Of a stretch of 21,691 nt of DNA, positions 1 through 7,538 are shown one piece after another; position 1 is the stretch's first letter, and every line of letters begins with the position of its first letter. This DNA is from CAYMPW01 sp964392725 (lineage in GTDB: Archaea > Thermoplasmatota > Thermoplasmata > Methanomassiliicoccales > Methanomethylophilaceae): positions 1 through 21,691 of the forward strand of contig CAYMPW010000021.1 in assembly GCA_964392725.1 (NCBI GenBank). Reading direction: 5' to 3'. Below the pieces are notes generated by a model. That model ran no database searches. It saw only the letters and a list, made by a program, of their open reading frames with translations, and was not told the origin of the DNA. Both the position numbers and the translations under genes were made by a program.

Positions 1-2
1 TA

Positions 3-948
3 CTTAAGAAAAATATTTTAAAATTAAATCTTAGTTCAGAAGAATTTGATAAAATTATTGCAGCAATAGATTTAGAATTTGCATCTGAAAACATAGATTC
101 AAATTTTGAACCAATTATGGATTTGACATTTAAACAAATTCAATCTTTATCTGTTATTGACAAATCTTCCTCGGGTGCATTTATAAACATACTTCGTAAA
201 AGAGAAGATACATACAACTCCATTTCTGATATCAACAAAGAAATCTCGCAATACTCTGACAATTCTTTTATGGATTTTGAAAATAAATTAGAAGATTTTA
301 ATAAAAATATTGTTGATTTTGAAAATCAAATTAAAGAGATTGATATCGCAATCGGAATTCATAATTCTGAAATTGGTAAAATNNNNNNNNNNTAAGAATT
401 TGGCTGAAGAGGATCGCAATTTAGTTCTGGATTCTCGCGATAAAGCTGCTGTTAAGGTTATAGATGATGTTCTAAAAACCATCTCAGTCCGTTCAAACAT
501 TCAAAATACACGTAGTATAGAAATCTTAGAATCAAAAGTAAATGAAATTTACAAAATTCTAAAGAATAAAGATGATATGGTTCGTACTATCAAAATCGAT
601 ACAGATTATTCTCTAAATTTAATAGGATTTGATGATAAAAAAATCAATATAAAATGGATATCTGAGGGTGAAAAAGGAATCCTGATGTATTCCATTATGT
701 TTGGATTATTCAGTTTAACCGAATCAAAACTTCCTTTGATTATTGATTCACCTCTTGGTCGTATGGATTCAAAACATGTGGGAAAATTAATTGAGCACTT
801 GTACCCACACATCGGAGAGCAAGTAATAATTCTATCTCACGATAGAGAAATAACAAAAGAAACAGTAAAGACAATGGAGTCTGTTATATCTAGAAAGTAT
901 ATACTTGGTAATGGAAAACCAAAGATAGTCGAAGGATATTTTGAGTGA
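3..948 (+). CDS. dndD: DndD, DNA phosphorothioation ATPase (5' end outside window, interrupted by assembly gap)
   Basis: This is an SMC/Rad50-like ATPase of the DNA phosphorothioation system, which swaps a non-bridging backbone oxygen for sulfur. Bases 3-382 are open from the window edge and encode a charged, coiled-coil-like stretch (for example KLEDFNKNIVDFENQIKEID). After ten N, a second open stretch from 394 encodes the C-terminal ATPase head: an SEGEKG signature, the Walker B-like PLIIDSPLGRMD and the ILSHD H-loop, all typical of DndD. The two pieces lie in different frames across the ten N. This is explained if the N run is a placeholder of wrong length; a real frameshift cannot be excluded. 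The stop codon (946-948) is four bases before dndE, so the two are co-transcribed. dndB/dndC would lie upstream, outside the window. The assignment of the part before the gap rests on continuity and coiled-coil character. Confidence 0.82.
383..392. other. assembly gap (10 N) inside dndD
   Basis: Ten N interrupt dndD. Reading frames on the two sides join only if the true missing length is a multiple of three, so ten is likely an arbitrary spacer rather than a measured length. Confidence 0.95.
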
Positions 949-952
949 TATT

Positions 953-1324
953 ATGGCAGATAAGTTAAAGATTTCAAAAGCATCCTCTAATCAATTGAAT
1001 ATGTTATCTACACGTTTAAATTTAAAAAGAAACATTATTTGTCGTATTGCAATAAGCGTATCTTTGTCCACGAGAAAGCCTGTATCAGAGACTATCGATT
1101 CAGATTCTGATGGATATGAATTTAATAAAACTACAATTATGGGTCCAGATGAGATTCTATTCAAATCTTTGTCTGCGTTTGTACAAAATAAACCTGCGGA
1201 CTCAGATTATTTTAACATAATTATTCGTAATCATATAGAGAGAGGATTGGTTAAGATGAATGATGATTTTATGCAAATCAATTCTCCCGTTACATACATA
1301 TCTTCACTTTTAGGAGAATTATAA
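953..1324 (+). CDS. dndE: DndE, DNA sulfur modification protein
   Basis: This is a small protein of 123 residues, the usual DndE size, and the last gene of the phosphorothioation operon. In characterised systems DndE acts with DndC and DndD in sulfur transfer and binds nicked DNA. The N-terminus has the family pattern of a short K/S-rich segment, then NQLNMLSTRLNLKRNIICRIAISVSL, split here as NQLNMLSTRLNLKRN and IICRIAISVSL. Near the end, IIRNHIERGL matches the conserved H-x(3)-RG(L/V) region. I chose ATG at 953, four bases after the dndD stop; an in-frame TTG at 941 would overlap dndD and looks less likely. The last six bases overlap the 3' end of the convergent methyltransferase gene, so the two transcripts meet tail to tail. 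Confidence 0.8.
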   Translation: MADKLKISKASSNQLNMLSTRLNLKRNIICRIAISVSLSTRKPVSETIDSDSDGYEFNKTTIMGPDEILFKSLSAFVQNKPADSDYFNIIIRNHIERGLVKMNDDFMQINSPVTYISSLLGEL

Positions 1325-2512
1325 TTCTAAAATTCTTTTTCCCATTTTTTCAATCAATTGAACAACAAGTGCATTACCCATTGTGAAATATCTCTGTCTT
1401 TCAGACATTCCCGTGTTTGTCCAATTGTCATCAAATCCGTTCAAACGTTCGCATTCAACGGGCGTAAGAATACGTAATTTTTTAGTCTGAGGATCTTCAA
1501 TCAAATGCGAAGATCTGTTCGGAGTTCCCTCACTCGTAAGCATTGTACGTCCCGGTCTATCTAAAATCTCGGGGAAGGGAATACCACCCTCGGAATATGT
1601 GTATTCATATCCTTTTTTATCCACTCTCTGAATTTTCTTAGGACCTTTCATTGTTTCCCATTTTGTTAGATCGGAAACATAATATTTTTCATCAACATCT
1701 GTTTCCAGAAGACTTCTAAGAGTTATTTGTTTTTCAGATTCTATCGGGACAACATCTCTTGAATATATGTTATGTCCGATCATTACTCCGGCTTTGTAAA
1801 ACGTGTGTTCAAATTCATTTGAAAAATCAACAAGGGTTTTGTATTTACTCGAATCAATGGAAAAGCCCGTCATTTTCTTCTCAATAATAGTCTTGGAGAT
1901 AGGAAACGGCTCTGCAAAAAATCCGGTTTTACTGATGATTTTTTCTCCATCTTCAATCTTTTCGGAATCTTTTGCTTTGTATGCAAAAATGAATATGCGT
2001 CTGCGTCTCTGCTGCAATCCATACTCGGCAGCATTGATGATACGCCATTCTGCGTTATATCCAGCATCGGCCAAACATCTGAGAATTATACCAAAGTCCC
2101 TTCCTCTTTGTGTTGTGGGGGACTTAACAAGACGATCTACATTCTCAAGTAAAACATATTTTGGATTTTTTGCCAAAATTATATCATGAATATGCCACCA
2201 CAAAACACCCTTCTTTCCTTCAATTCCTTTAGCATTAGTCGATGCAACGGAATAGTCTTGGCAAGGAAATCCTCCGACAAGAAGGTCATGGTCCGGAACT
2301 TCGCTTTTTGCGATTCCGATATCCTCGTTTGAAAGAATGGTATCAGTATGTGAAAAATGAGAAGAATAACAATCAAAAGCGAATTGAGTTTTACGTCCGG
2401 GTTCCCATTGGTTGGCCCAAATCGTATGGAATCTAGGAGATGCTCTATCAAGACCTAGTCTGAAACCTCCGACTCCCGCGAATAACTCCACCACTCTGAT
2501 TTCGTCTTCCAT
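1319..2512 (-). CDS. C5-cytosine DNA methyltransferase of a Sau3AI-like R-M system
   Basis: This type II modification enzyme of 397 residues transfers a methyl group from S-adenosylmethionine to carbon 5 of cytosine. Motif I is ELFAGVGGFRLGL (residues 9-21). Motif IV is GGFPCQDYS with catalytic Cys84. Motif VI is ENV (123-125), motif VIII is QQRRRRIF (about 167-174), and the C-terminal GNALVV matches motif X. M.Sau3AI methylates the C of GATC and pairs with a Sau3AI-type nuclease. The neighbour is clearly Sau3AI-like, so GATC is the probable target, but specificity is inferred from the partner, not from the target-recognition domain. ATG at 2512 has an A/T-rich TATA-like element (about 2533-2542) 26 bases upstream, so the message is probably leaderless. 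The gene is divergent from the nuclease and converges with dndE. Confidence 0.9.
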   Translation of the reverse strand: MEDEIRVVELFAGVGGFRLGLDRASPRFHTIWANQWEPGRKTQFAFDCYSSHFSHTDTILSNEDIGIAKSEVPDHDLLVGGFPCQDYSVASTNAKGIEGKKGVLWWHIHDIILAKNPKYVLLENVDRLVKSPTTQRGRDFGIILRCLADAGYNAEWRIINAAEYGLQQRRRRIFIFAYKAKDSEKIEDGEKIISKTGFFAEPFPISKTIIEKKMTGFSIDSSKYKTLVDFSNEFEHTFYKAGVMIGHNIYSRDVVPIESEKQITLRSLLETDVDEKYYVSDLTKWETMKGPKKIQRVDKKGYEYTYSEGGIPFPEILDRPGRTMLTSEGTPNRSSHLIEDPQTKKLRILTPVECERLNGFDDNWTNTGMSERQRYFTMGNALVVQLIEKMGKRILEL

Positions 2513-2626
2513 TAAATCCTTGATAGTCTTTCTATTATTATAATTTCTGATCGATCCAATTTTTTGGTAGCAAAAAAATTTGATTTTTTGGAATATAACC
2601 TTAAACTTTCAGAACAATGCATAATT
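2513..2626. promoter_or_regulatory. divergent promoter region of the R-M genes, with tandem GATC sites
   Basis: This short region separates the two R-M start codons. A TATA-like stretch at 2533-2542 is correctly placed for the methyltransferase on the minus strand. Another, GAATATAACC near 2591-2600, lies about 30 bases before the nuclease ATG. Two abutting GATC sites occupy 2549-2556 (GATCGATC). No separate controller-protein gene is visible. If GATC is the recognition site, methylation here could feed back on expression; that is inference. Confidence 0.5.
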
Positions 2627-3958
2627 ATGCCGACGGTTCGCAAAGATGCACCATACGATCCAAAAAGCAAAGATTCACTTTTGGAATATGCATCAAAGCT
2701 CAAAGGAAAATATCTCAAAGACGTTTGTGACGGAAGATATTTCGAACAGAATTATGGAAAAGGGGAAGTCGGCAGCATAATCGAGGATGGGTATTTTTTC
2801 ATCGAGAAAAATAATGATCCTTCTCCAGATTTCGATATATTGGGAATCGAATTAAAAGTAACTCCACTGAAAAGAAATTCAAAAGCAATCGTTCCTAAAG
2901 AACGTATAAGTCTTGAGATGATTAATTATCTTACACTTCTTGAAGAAGGATTTGAAAAATCATTCTACAGAAAAAATCGGGAATTATTGATTATATTCTA
3001 TCTTGACGAAGGTGAAGAATTCGTTGGAGATAAAAAGATAATGGGAAGTAAATTGTGGACTTACCCACCTGAGGATTTACGCATAATTCGTGAAGACTGG
3101 AACATAATCGCGGACAAAGTCCGCAACGGATTGGCACATGAGATTTCCTGCGGCGATACGCGTTACATAGAAGCCTCTCCGAAAGGTGCCGGACACGGAA
3201 AAGGTATGAGAGCTCAACCCTATTCTGATATCAAAGCAAAACCCAGGGCATTTGCACTGAAGAATCGTTACGTTTCTTTTATTTGGAACGCTGCCAAAGA
3301 TACCGAAAACGCAATCAAGACTTTGGATGACTGGTCTGAAGATAAGACATTCGAAGAGATTATCATAGATAATTTCAAACCATATTATGGAAAAGATGTT
3401 AACACTCTTTTCAAAGAATTTGATTTAGAAGGATCTAAAAACAAAGGTGTTTTAGCAACTTTGGCACGCCGTATGATGGGCGTATCCGGGAAAAAAATTA
3501 CCGAGTTTGAAAAAGCAGATATTGTGATGAAAACAGTTCGTTTGTTACCATCGGGTTATCCAAAAGAAAGTATGTCTTTCCCGTCTTTTGATTATGTAAA
3601 ATTATCTAAAGAAGAATGGGAAACTTCCGATTTCCATGAAAAAATCGAGAAAAGATTTTTCTTTGTAGTTTTCCAGATGAATAAAGATGATTCGATGCAT
3701 CTTTCCAAAGTTGGCTTTTGGAACATGCCGTATGAGGATTTGTGTGAAGTTCAAAGGGTGTGGGAAGACACTCAGTTAAAGATAAGAAATGGGGTTTACG
3801 ATGAGTTTCTTGCAATGTCGGAAACAAGAGTATCCCACGTTCGTCCGCATGGAAGAGATAATACTGACACTATACTCGGACCCGATGGCAAAGAGCATAC
3901 TAAAAAATCTTTCTGGCTCAATAGAATATATGTTGGAGATATAATCAAAAAACTTTGA
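2627..3958 (+). CDS. Sau3AI-like type II restriction endonuclease (predicted GATC)
   Basis: This nuclease of 443 residues has the two-domain layout of Sau3AI (489 residues). The N-terminal MutH/Sau3AI-fold domain carries the catalytic pattern D68-x6-E75-L-K77 in PSPDFDILGIELKVTP, with an upstream acidic residue in GSIIED (E53). The second domain contains QPYSDIKAKPRAFALKN from about residue 197, almost the same as the corresponding Sau3AI segment. Further shared segments are KESMSFPSF, FFFVVF, HVRPHGR and KKSFWLNR near the end. Sau3AI cuts before GATC, and this enzyme probably does too. I chose ATG at 2627 because homology begins there and a TATA-like element lies about 30 bases upstream; an in-frame TTG at 2564 would add 21 residues. 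The gene stops one base before the convergent Sel1 gene. Confidence 0.9.
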   Translation: MPTVRKDAPYDPKSKDSLLEYASKLKGKYLKDVCDGRYFEQNYGKGEVGSIIEDGYFFIEKNNDPSPDFDILGIELKVTPLKRNSKAIVPKERISLEMINYLTLLEEGFEKSFYRKNRELLIIFYLDEGEEFVGDKKIMGSKLWTYPPEDLRIIREDWNIIADKVRNGLAHEISCGDTRYIEASPKGAGHGKGMRAQPYSDIKAKPRAFALKNRYVSFIWNAAKDTENAIKTLDDWSEDKTFEEIIIDNFKPYYGKDVNTLFKEFDLEGSKNKGVLATLARRMMGVSGKKITEFEKADIVMKTVRLLPSGYPKESMSFPSFDYVKLSKEEWETSDFHEKIEKRFFFVVFQMNKDDSMHLSKVGFWNMPYEDLCEVQRVWEDTQLKIRNGVYDEFLAMSETRVSHVRPHGRDNTDTILGPDGKEHTKKSFWLNRIYVGDIIKKL

Positions 3959-3959
3959 T

Positions 3960-4400
3960 TCAAACCGCCAACCTAAACATAAGATCCAAATTATGCATAG
4001 CATCGGGATCGTTCTGCTCCGCAGCCTTCACAATCCAAAAGATTGCCAAATTCTTGGATTTCTTAACACCCAATCCCTGAGCATACATTACGCCCAACTG
4101 ACACTGAGCCTTCGCATATCCGTATTTTGCCGCACGGTCAAACCATTCCGCCGCCTTTTCATAAGACTGCGGAACATACTTTCCATCGAAGTACATCGAA
4201 CCCAAATTGTATATCGATTCCAGGTCCTGTTCTTCCTCGGAAAGCGAATCAACATCGGTTCCGGTTCCATACGACAAACAGCTCGTCAAACTTTCCGCCG
4301 AGGTGCATTCTTCATACGCATATTCTGAAATTGGTTCCAAGGAGGGTTCGGAAATGGTGTATGTTTCGGTGCAAATTTCATCGGAAATCGGAGCGCTCAT
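3960..4400 (-). CDS. Sel1-repeat protein
   Basis: A small protein of 146 residues. Residues 1-60 are Ser/Thr/Glu-rich and look disordered. They are followed by two Sel1/TPR-like helical repeats (about 62-95 and 96-131) with the typical pattern A-x-(C/N)-x-LG-x-MY plus an A/G-rich second helix (EKAAEWFDRAAKYGYAKAQ, then LAIFWIVKAAEQNDPDAM). A third repeat starts at 132 but breaks off at the C-terminus. Sel1 repeats mediate protein-protein contacts; the partner is unknown. There is no signal peptide or membrane segment. ATG at 4400 is preceded by a TATA-like TTTAATATA near 4455-4463. The gene ends beside the nuclease gene but reads toward it, so a link to R-M is not implied. Confidence 0.75.
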   Translation of the reverse strand: MSAPISDEICTETYTISEPSLEPISEYAYEECTSAESLTSCLSYGTGTDVDSLSEEEQDLESIYNLGSMYFDGKYVPQSYEKAAEWFDRAAKYGYAKAQCQLGVMYAQGLGVKKSKNLAIFWIVKAAEQNDPDAMHNLDLMFRLAV

Positions 4401-4512
4401 AGTATCACTTTAGGGGACGAATGTTGACTCGTCAATACTTGGATGTATAATCCAACTATATTAAAGTTTTCCACTTTTCAAATCTAAAATCATTGTGATA
4501 TTACCAATATCT

Positions 4513-5148
4513 TCAATAAAACCGATTTATGAGCCAACCCAACTCTTCTTTTCCGCCGGATTCCAAACATTTGAGATGTCCGGGGCAGAGAGCATCAAAA
4601 TCTTCTTTGTACAGTTTACGCAACGATTCAATCATGTCATTGGCGGACGAAGAAAAGAATCCGGTGTTCCCTACGTATCCAACAAAGAATGTATCTCCTG
4701 AAAACAATGTTTTGGTTACCGTGTCAAGAGCGCATATGCAACCCATGGTATGTCCCGGAGAAGAAATTATTTTTAATTTATGGTCTCCCAGATCCAATAC
4801 CTGTCTGTCAAGCAAAGGAGTTGTTTTAACCGGTGAAATACACCAATCGAACGCTTTTCCCGATATAGCCTCCTTGTTGGCTTCCCCCAACCACTTGGAA
4901 TCATACGGACTGGAATATATTATCGGATCGTAATGTTCCAAAATCCGTTCAATGCCGCCGACGTGATCCAAATGACTGTGGGTAAGAAGAATATAGTCCA
5001 GATTTTTTCCGTTTAATTTCTCTTTCAGAATGTTAACAATATTCGTATTCTTTCCAATACCCGTATCGATAAGCAACGTTTTGTTACCCATGAGTAAGTA
5101 TTTGTTGCAATCGTCTTCGAATTCCGCTTCTAAAATCGTTATGGACAT
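4513..5148 (-). CDS. metallo-beta-lactamase-fold hydrolase
   Basis: A stand-alone MBL-fold enzyme of 211 residues, of the glyoxalase II-like or general hydrolase type. The metal ligands are all visible: H57-S-H59-L-D61-H62 (THSHLDH), H133 in PGHTMG, D152 in FSGDTFF and H191 in CPGH. This predicts a two-metal (Zn or Fe) site. There is no extra domain such as flavodoxin or beta-CASP, and no signal peptide, so it is a cytoplasmic hydrolase whose substrate cannot be read from the sequence. The start is supported by a good Shine-Dalgarno GGAGAGG at 5154-5160, five bases before ATG. This is unusual here, where most neighbours look leaderless, and it suggests that its message has a leader. The next gene upstream (YbjN-like) ends 66 bases before it. 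Confidence 0.85.
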   Translation of the reverse strand: MSITILEAEFEDDCNKYLLMGNKTLLIDTGIGKNTNIVNILKEKLNGKNLDYILLTHSHLDHVGGIERILEHYDPIIYSSPYDSKWLGEANKEAISGKAFDWCISPVKTTPLLDRQVLDLGDHKLKIISSPGHTMGCICALDTVTKTLFSGDTFFVGYVGNTGFFSSSANDMIESLRKLYKEDFDALCPGHLKCLESGGKEELGWLINRFY

Positions 5149-5214
5149 TTCAGCCTCTCCATTTTACCATCGTTCTTTCATTCAGGAAATTTTCTAAAGG
5201 GTTTTTACAATCAA

Positions 5215-5667
5215 TTATCCGTACAACACGGAATGTGCAGCCTTATCTTCCAAGATATCGGTAAACTCTTTTCCTTTGTTGGACATGGTTTCCAATACTT
5301 CGTATATCAATTTTAAAACCATATCGGGCGTGGCCTGTTTGGGTTTATCGAACATGCATGCATATCTGAACAATATCTGTGATTCCTCTTCATCTATGAA
5401 AAAATACCCGAAGGCTATATGGGCATTTATTTTGTTTATAAATTTGAGAACAGCGGTATATTCGGATTCCGGAACGGTTATGAAGTATCTTCCCAGCAAC
5501 GATACCGATTTTTCGTCAAAAGATGAAATAAGCAGGGATATTTCTAAATCCTCATAGGTACCCGTAAAAACAACCGAACGCTCTCCAAGCATTTCGTATG
5601 AAACATCAAGACGATCTAGCGCTTTGATTATATTTTTCAAGATGTGTTGTTTGTCATTTTTAAACAT
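5215..5667 (-). CDS. YbjN-domain-like protein
   Basis: A predicted cytoplasmic protein of 150 residues whose pattern resembles the YbjN / sensory-transduction-regulator fold, related to type III secretion chaperones. It has an N-terminal helix, a first beta-hairpin (SVVFTGTYEDLEISLLIS), a central strand LLGRYFITVPESE, a helix AVLKFINKINAHIAFG, then YFFIDEEESQILFRY and a final helical segment. Members bind other proteins; the role here is unknown. The open frame extends upstream to 5748, but the extra 27 residues are hydrophobic and unlike the family. ATG at 5667 has a TATA-like element (about 5683-5698) roughly 25 bases upstream. I therefore chose 5667. Confidence 0.6.
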   Translation of the reverse strand: MFKNDKQHILKNIIKALDRLDVSYEMLGERSVVFTGTYEDLEISLLISSFDEKSVSLLGRYFITVPESEYTAVLKFINKINAHIAFGYFFIDEEESQILFRYACMFDKPKQATPDMVLKLIYEVLETMSNKGKEFTDILEDKAAHSVLYG

Positions 5668-5733
5668 AGGTGTAATTGGAATTATGATTATTAATAGCCT
5701 GGCTTTTGTTGTAAACAGGGAAGTTTGTGTTTC

Positions 5734-5765
5734 GAGATTAAATAACATAATTATGTTATTATCTC
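5734..5765. repeat. perfect 20-bp palindrome with outer arms between LUD and YbjN genes
   Basis: Bases 5741-5760 are a perfect palindrome (AATAACATAATTATGTTATT). Outer arms GAGAT (5734-5738) and ATCTC (5761-5765) also pair, leaving a two-base bulge. It lies 17 bases after the LUD stop codon and upstream of the YbjN promoter on the same strand. It may be an operator for YbjN or a 3' hairpin of the LUD transcript; no T-run follows it on the minus strand. Confidence 0.6.
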
Positions 5766-5782
5766 ATTTTTCTCTCGCTTTG

Positions 5783-6403
5783 TTAAAATCCCAAATCCTC
5801 ATTCAGGAATATCACATGCATACGGGTCTTGTCACGCTGTTTGCGGATCAATGTATATTCTCTGCAGATTCTTCTCGGATGGTTGCAATCCATACAATGT
5901 CCGGTTTTAACACAAGGAGTATCAAATCCCCATCTCTTCGCATTCGTAGGTGCGGAAACCTCGCGGTTGCGTTTAATCGCAGCTTCAACATCGGGAACGA
6001 TTTTATTCGCACCTACCACAAAAATCACTTTCTCGGGACCCCAAATGGTAGGTGCAACTCTGTTTCCCAAACCATCCACGTTGTAGATGTCGCCTTCTTC
6101 GGTTATTGCGTTGGCACTAGAAAAGAACGCATCCGTGGAGAAGATCTGTCTGGAAGCCAACATATCGAATTTATCGTAATGGTAGTTATCGTAGAACTCA
6201 TCAAGAAAATCGAATACTCCGATATCTTTCAGAGTATGCGAATCTCCCGCGGCAACAAAAGAACCTTTGGGAATGATTTCTTCAATCAACTTCAAAACTT
6301 CCGAGTGATCCTTTGCAAAATATCCGTTAATTCCGTTGAATTTCAAAGCTTCGATCGTACGTTCGATTTTCACTTGGCGGATATATTCTACGTTCTCGTT
6401 CAT
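5783..6403 (-). CDS. LUD-domain (LutC/YkgG-type) protein
   Basis: A LUD-domain protein of 206 residues. The N-terminal two thirds carry the fold's landmarks: GSFVAAGDSHTLKDIGV (47-63), the GNRVAPTIWGPEKVIFVVG strand-loop and KIVPDVEAAIKR. The C-terminus has a four-cysteine cluster, C164-x5-C170-x2-C173-x6-C180 (TPCVKTGHCMDCNHPRRIC), a known feature of one LUD subfamily and probably a metal or Fe-S site. LutC works with LutA/LutB in lactate oxidation in bacteria, but neither partner is nearby, so a lactate role is not supported. ATG at 6403 is preceded by a TATA-like ATATAATGATATAT about 20-35 bases upstream. The regulator gene ends 113 bases upstream on the same strand. Confidence 0.8.
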   Translation of the reverse strand: MNENVEYIRQVKIERTIEALKFNGINGYFAKDHSEVLKLIEEIIPKGSFVAAGDSHTLKDIGVFDFLDEFYDNYHYDKFDMLASRQIFSTDAFFSSANAITEEGDIYNVDGLGNRVAPTIWGPEKVIFVVGANKIVPDVEAAIKRNREVSAPTNAKRWGFDTPCVKTGHCMDCNHPRRICREYTLIRKQRDKTRMHVIFLNEDLGF

Positions 6404-6516
6404 GAGTTCAAAATTGAATGCGGATATATCATTATATCTTTCAAGAGAATGATAAAAATAACAATGTGTTCGGAGTTTAATCTTTTAAAAATTGCAATAA
6501 ACAGATGAGATTAACA

Positions 6517-7401
6517 TTAATCACGATTCAGTATCTTCACTCCGTACATATCCGCACGTTCTTGGATTTCTTCTACAGGAATCCACCCGTCGACTTTCTT
6601 TCCGGAGATTATTTGATCCATTTCGTTTTTCAAAGAATGCGATACGCCTTGCAATACATCTTTGTTCTTGACGTAAAAAATCAAAGACATTATTTTCAGT
6701 TTCCAATCGTTTTCTTTGGATGCAACATACAATGTGTGAATGAACACATCTTCTATTGTCATTTTTCTTTTCTCGGTTGTATAGTAATGAATTCCCGAAA
6801 ACATCTTTATTCCGTATTCTCCAAAAACCGAAAAAGCAGTTTCGTTAAAGGGAAGTCTGCGACTGGAAGAAAACAACCCGAATTTTTTATCGCTGTGATA
6901 TATTTTACAACCCGGTGGAATTCTTAGATCTGTATTCTCTTCATATTTTGTGATTTCGAAACATAATTCCTTTAATTCAGGCCATATTTTATTGTTGATC
7001 GAATAATATTTCCCGTCTTTGGAAATCATACTCAATCCAAGCATTTCTTTGATTTTACGGGAAACCGTACTGACATTCAATCCAGTTTTTTCAGAGATTT
7101 CCGCCATGGTTATCGGATTAATTAACAGCAACATTATTTCCAAACCACTGTCGGATAATGGAATATATGCATCCTGGGAATTTCTTAATATATTCAACAA
7201 TTGAACTATGTGTGTTTTATTTCTGACAACTAATGTTCCGTTCTTGAGTTCAACGGTATCTTTCATACTCAGGTTCTTTATCATTCTATAAATCTGAACG
7301 TTGGAAACATTCATTCTTTCTGCAAGTTCCACTATTCTATCGATTCCTCTGGAATGTTCCGAAAGAAGGTGCAATTCCGATTTAGAATAGTTTATGTGCA
7401 T
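6517..7401 (-). CDS. two-winged-helix transcription regulator
   Basis: A likely DNA-binding protein of 294 residues. A first helix-turn-helix lies at about residues 20-60 (RIVELAERMNVSNVQIYRMIKNL). A second, MarR/ArsR-like winged helix spans about 85-137 (ITMAEISEKTGLNVSTVSRKIKEM, then KDGKYYSI as the wing). Residues 140-294 are an unrecognised domain that could sense a ligand or join subunits. No metal-binding cysteine cluster is seen. The gene starts just below the metal-chelate transporter locus and is separated from it by a terminator. Its promoter carries inverted and direct repeats around the TATA box, which suggests autoregulation. It could control the transporter or the LUD gene; neither is shown. 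The residue strings quoted here mark positions 23-45 and 98-121. Confidence 0.7.
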   Translation of the reverse strand: MHINYSKSELHLLSEHSRGIDRIVELAERMNVSNVQIYRMIKNLSMKDTVELKNGTLVVRNKTHIVQLLNILRNSQDAYIPLSDSGLEIMLLLINPITMAEISEKTGLNVSTVSRKIKEMLGLSMISKDGKYYSINNKIWPELKELCFEITKYEENTDLRIPPGCKIYHSDKKFGLFSSSRRLPFNETAFSVFGEYGIKMFSGIHYYTTEKRKMTIEDVFIHTLYVASKENDWKLKIMSLIFYVKNKDVLQGVSHSLKNEMDQIISGKKVDGWIPVEEIQERADMYGVKILNRD

Positions 7402-7403
7402 AT

Positions 7404-7444
7404 TATGTAAATTGTATATATAGTATTTACATATTATGCAAATT
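7404..7444 (-). promoter_or_regulatory. promoter of the regulator gene with inverted and direct repeats
   Basis: Perfect nine-base arms TATGTAAAT (7404-7412) and ATTTACATA (7425-7433) flank a 12-base spacer holding a TATA-like CTATATATAC. A direct repeat TATTATG(T/C)AAATT occurs at 7401-7413 and 7432-7444, 31 bases apart (about three helical turns). The element sits 12-24 bases before the ATG, so it would be bound in competition with TBP. Such repeats are easier to meet by chance in A/T-rich DNA. Confidence 0.5.
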
Positions 7445-7448
7445 TAAT

Positions 7449-7528
7449 AAAAAAAATCCTTGAACCCAACCGAATCCCGTGGCAGCTCTGTTCATATCGT
7501 AATATGATTTCGGGATTCGATTGGGTTC
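7449..7528 (-). terminator. hairpin plus T-run after the second binding-protein gene
   Basis: Arms 7462-7479 and 7511-7528 (18 bases, one mismatch) form a long stem starting 11 bases after the stop codon at 7539. A second perfect hairpin (TCATAT 7492-7497, ATATGA 7502-7507) nests in the loop. On the minus strand the stem is followed by eight T (7449-7456). This is a terminator-like structure separating the transporter locus from the regulator. Confidence 0.7.
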
Positions 7529-7538
7529 GTATTTGAGT

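Noticed and set aside
2564..2626. TTG start at 2564 for the Sau3AI-like nuclease
   Set aside because: Homology to Sau3AI begins after the ATG at 2627 and the TATA-like element fits that ATG; the earlier start is kept only as an alternative.
1..3958. GATC avoidance as evidence for the R-M specificity
   Set aside because: GATC sites are easily found, for example in dndD near 411 and twice at 2549-2556, so no strong depletion is visible by eye.
5624..6508. Plus-strand open frame of 294 codons over the LUD and YbjN genes
   Set aside because: It is a reverse-strand shadow of two genes with clear family motifs; the translation is low-complexity and Arg/Ser/Phe-rich.
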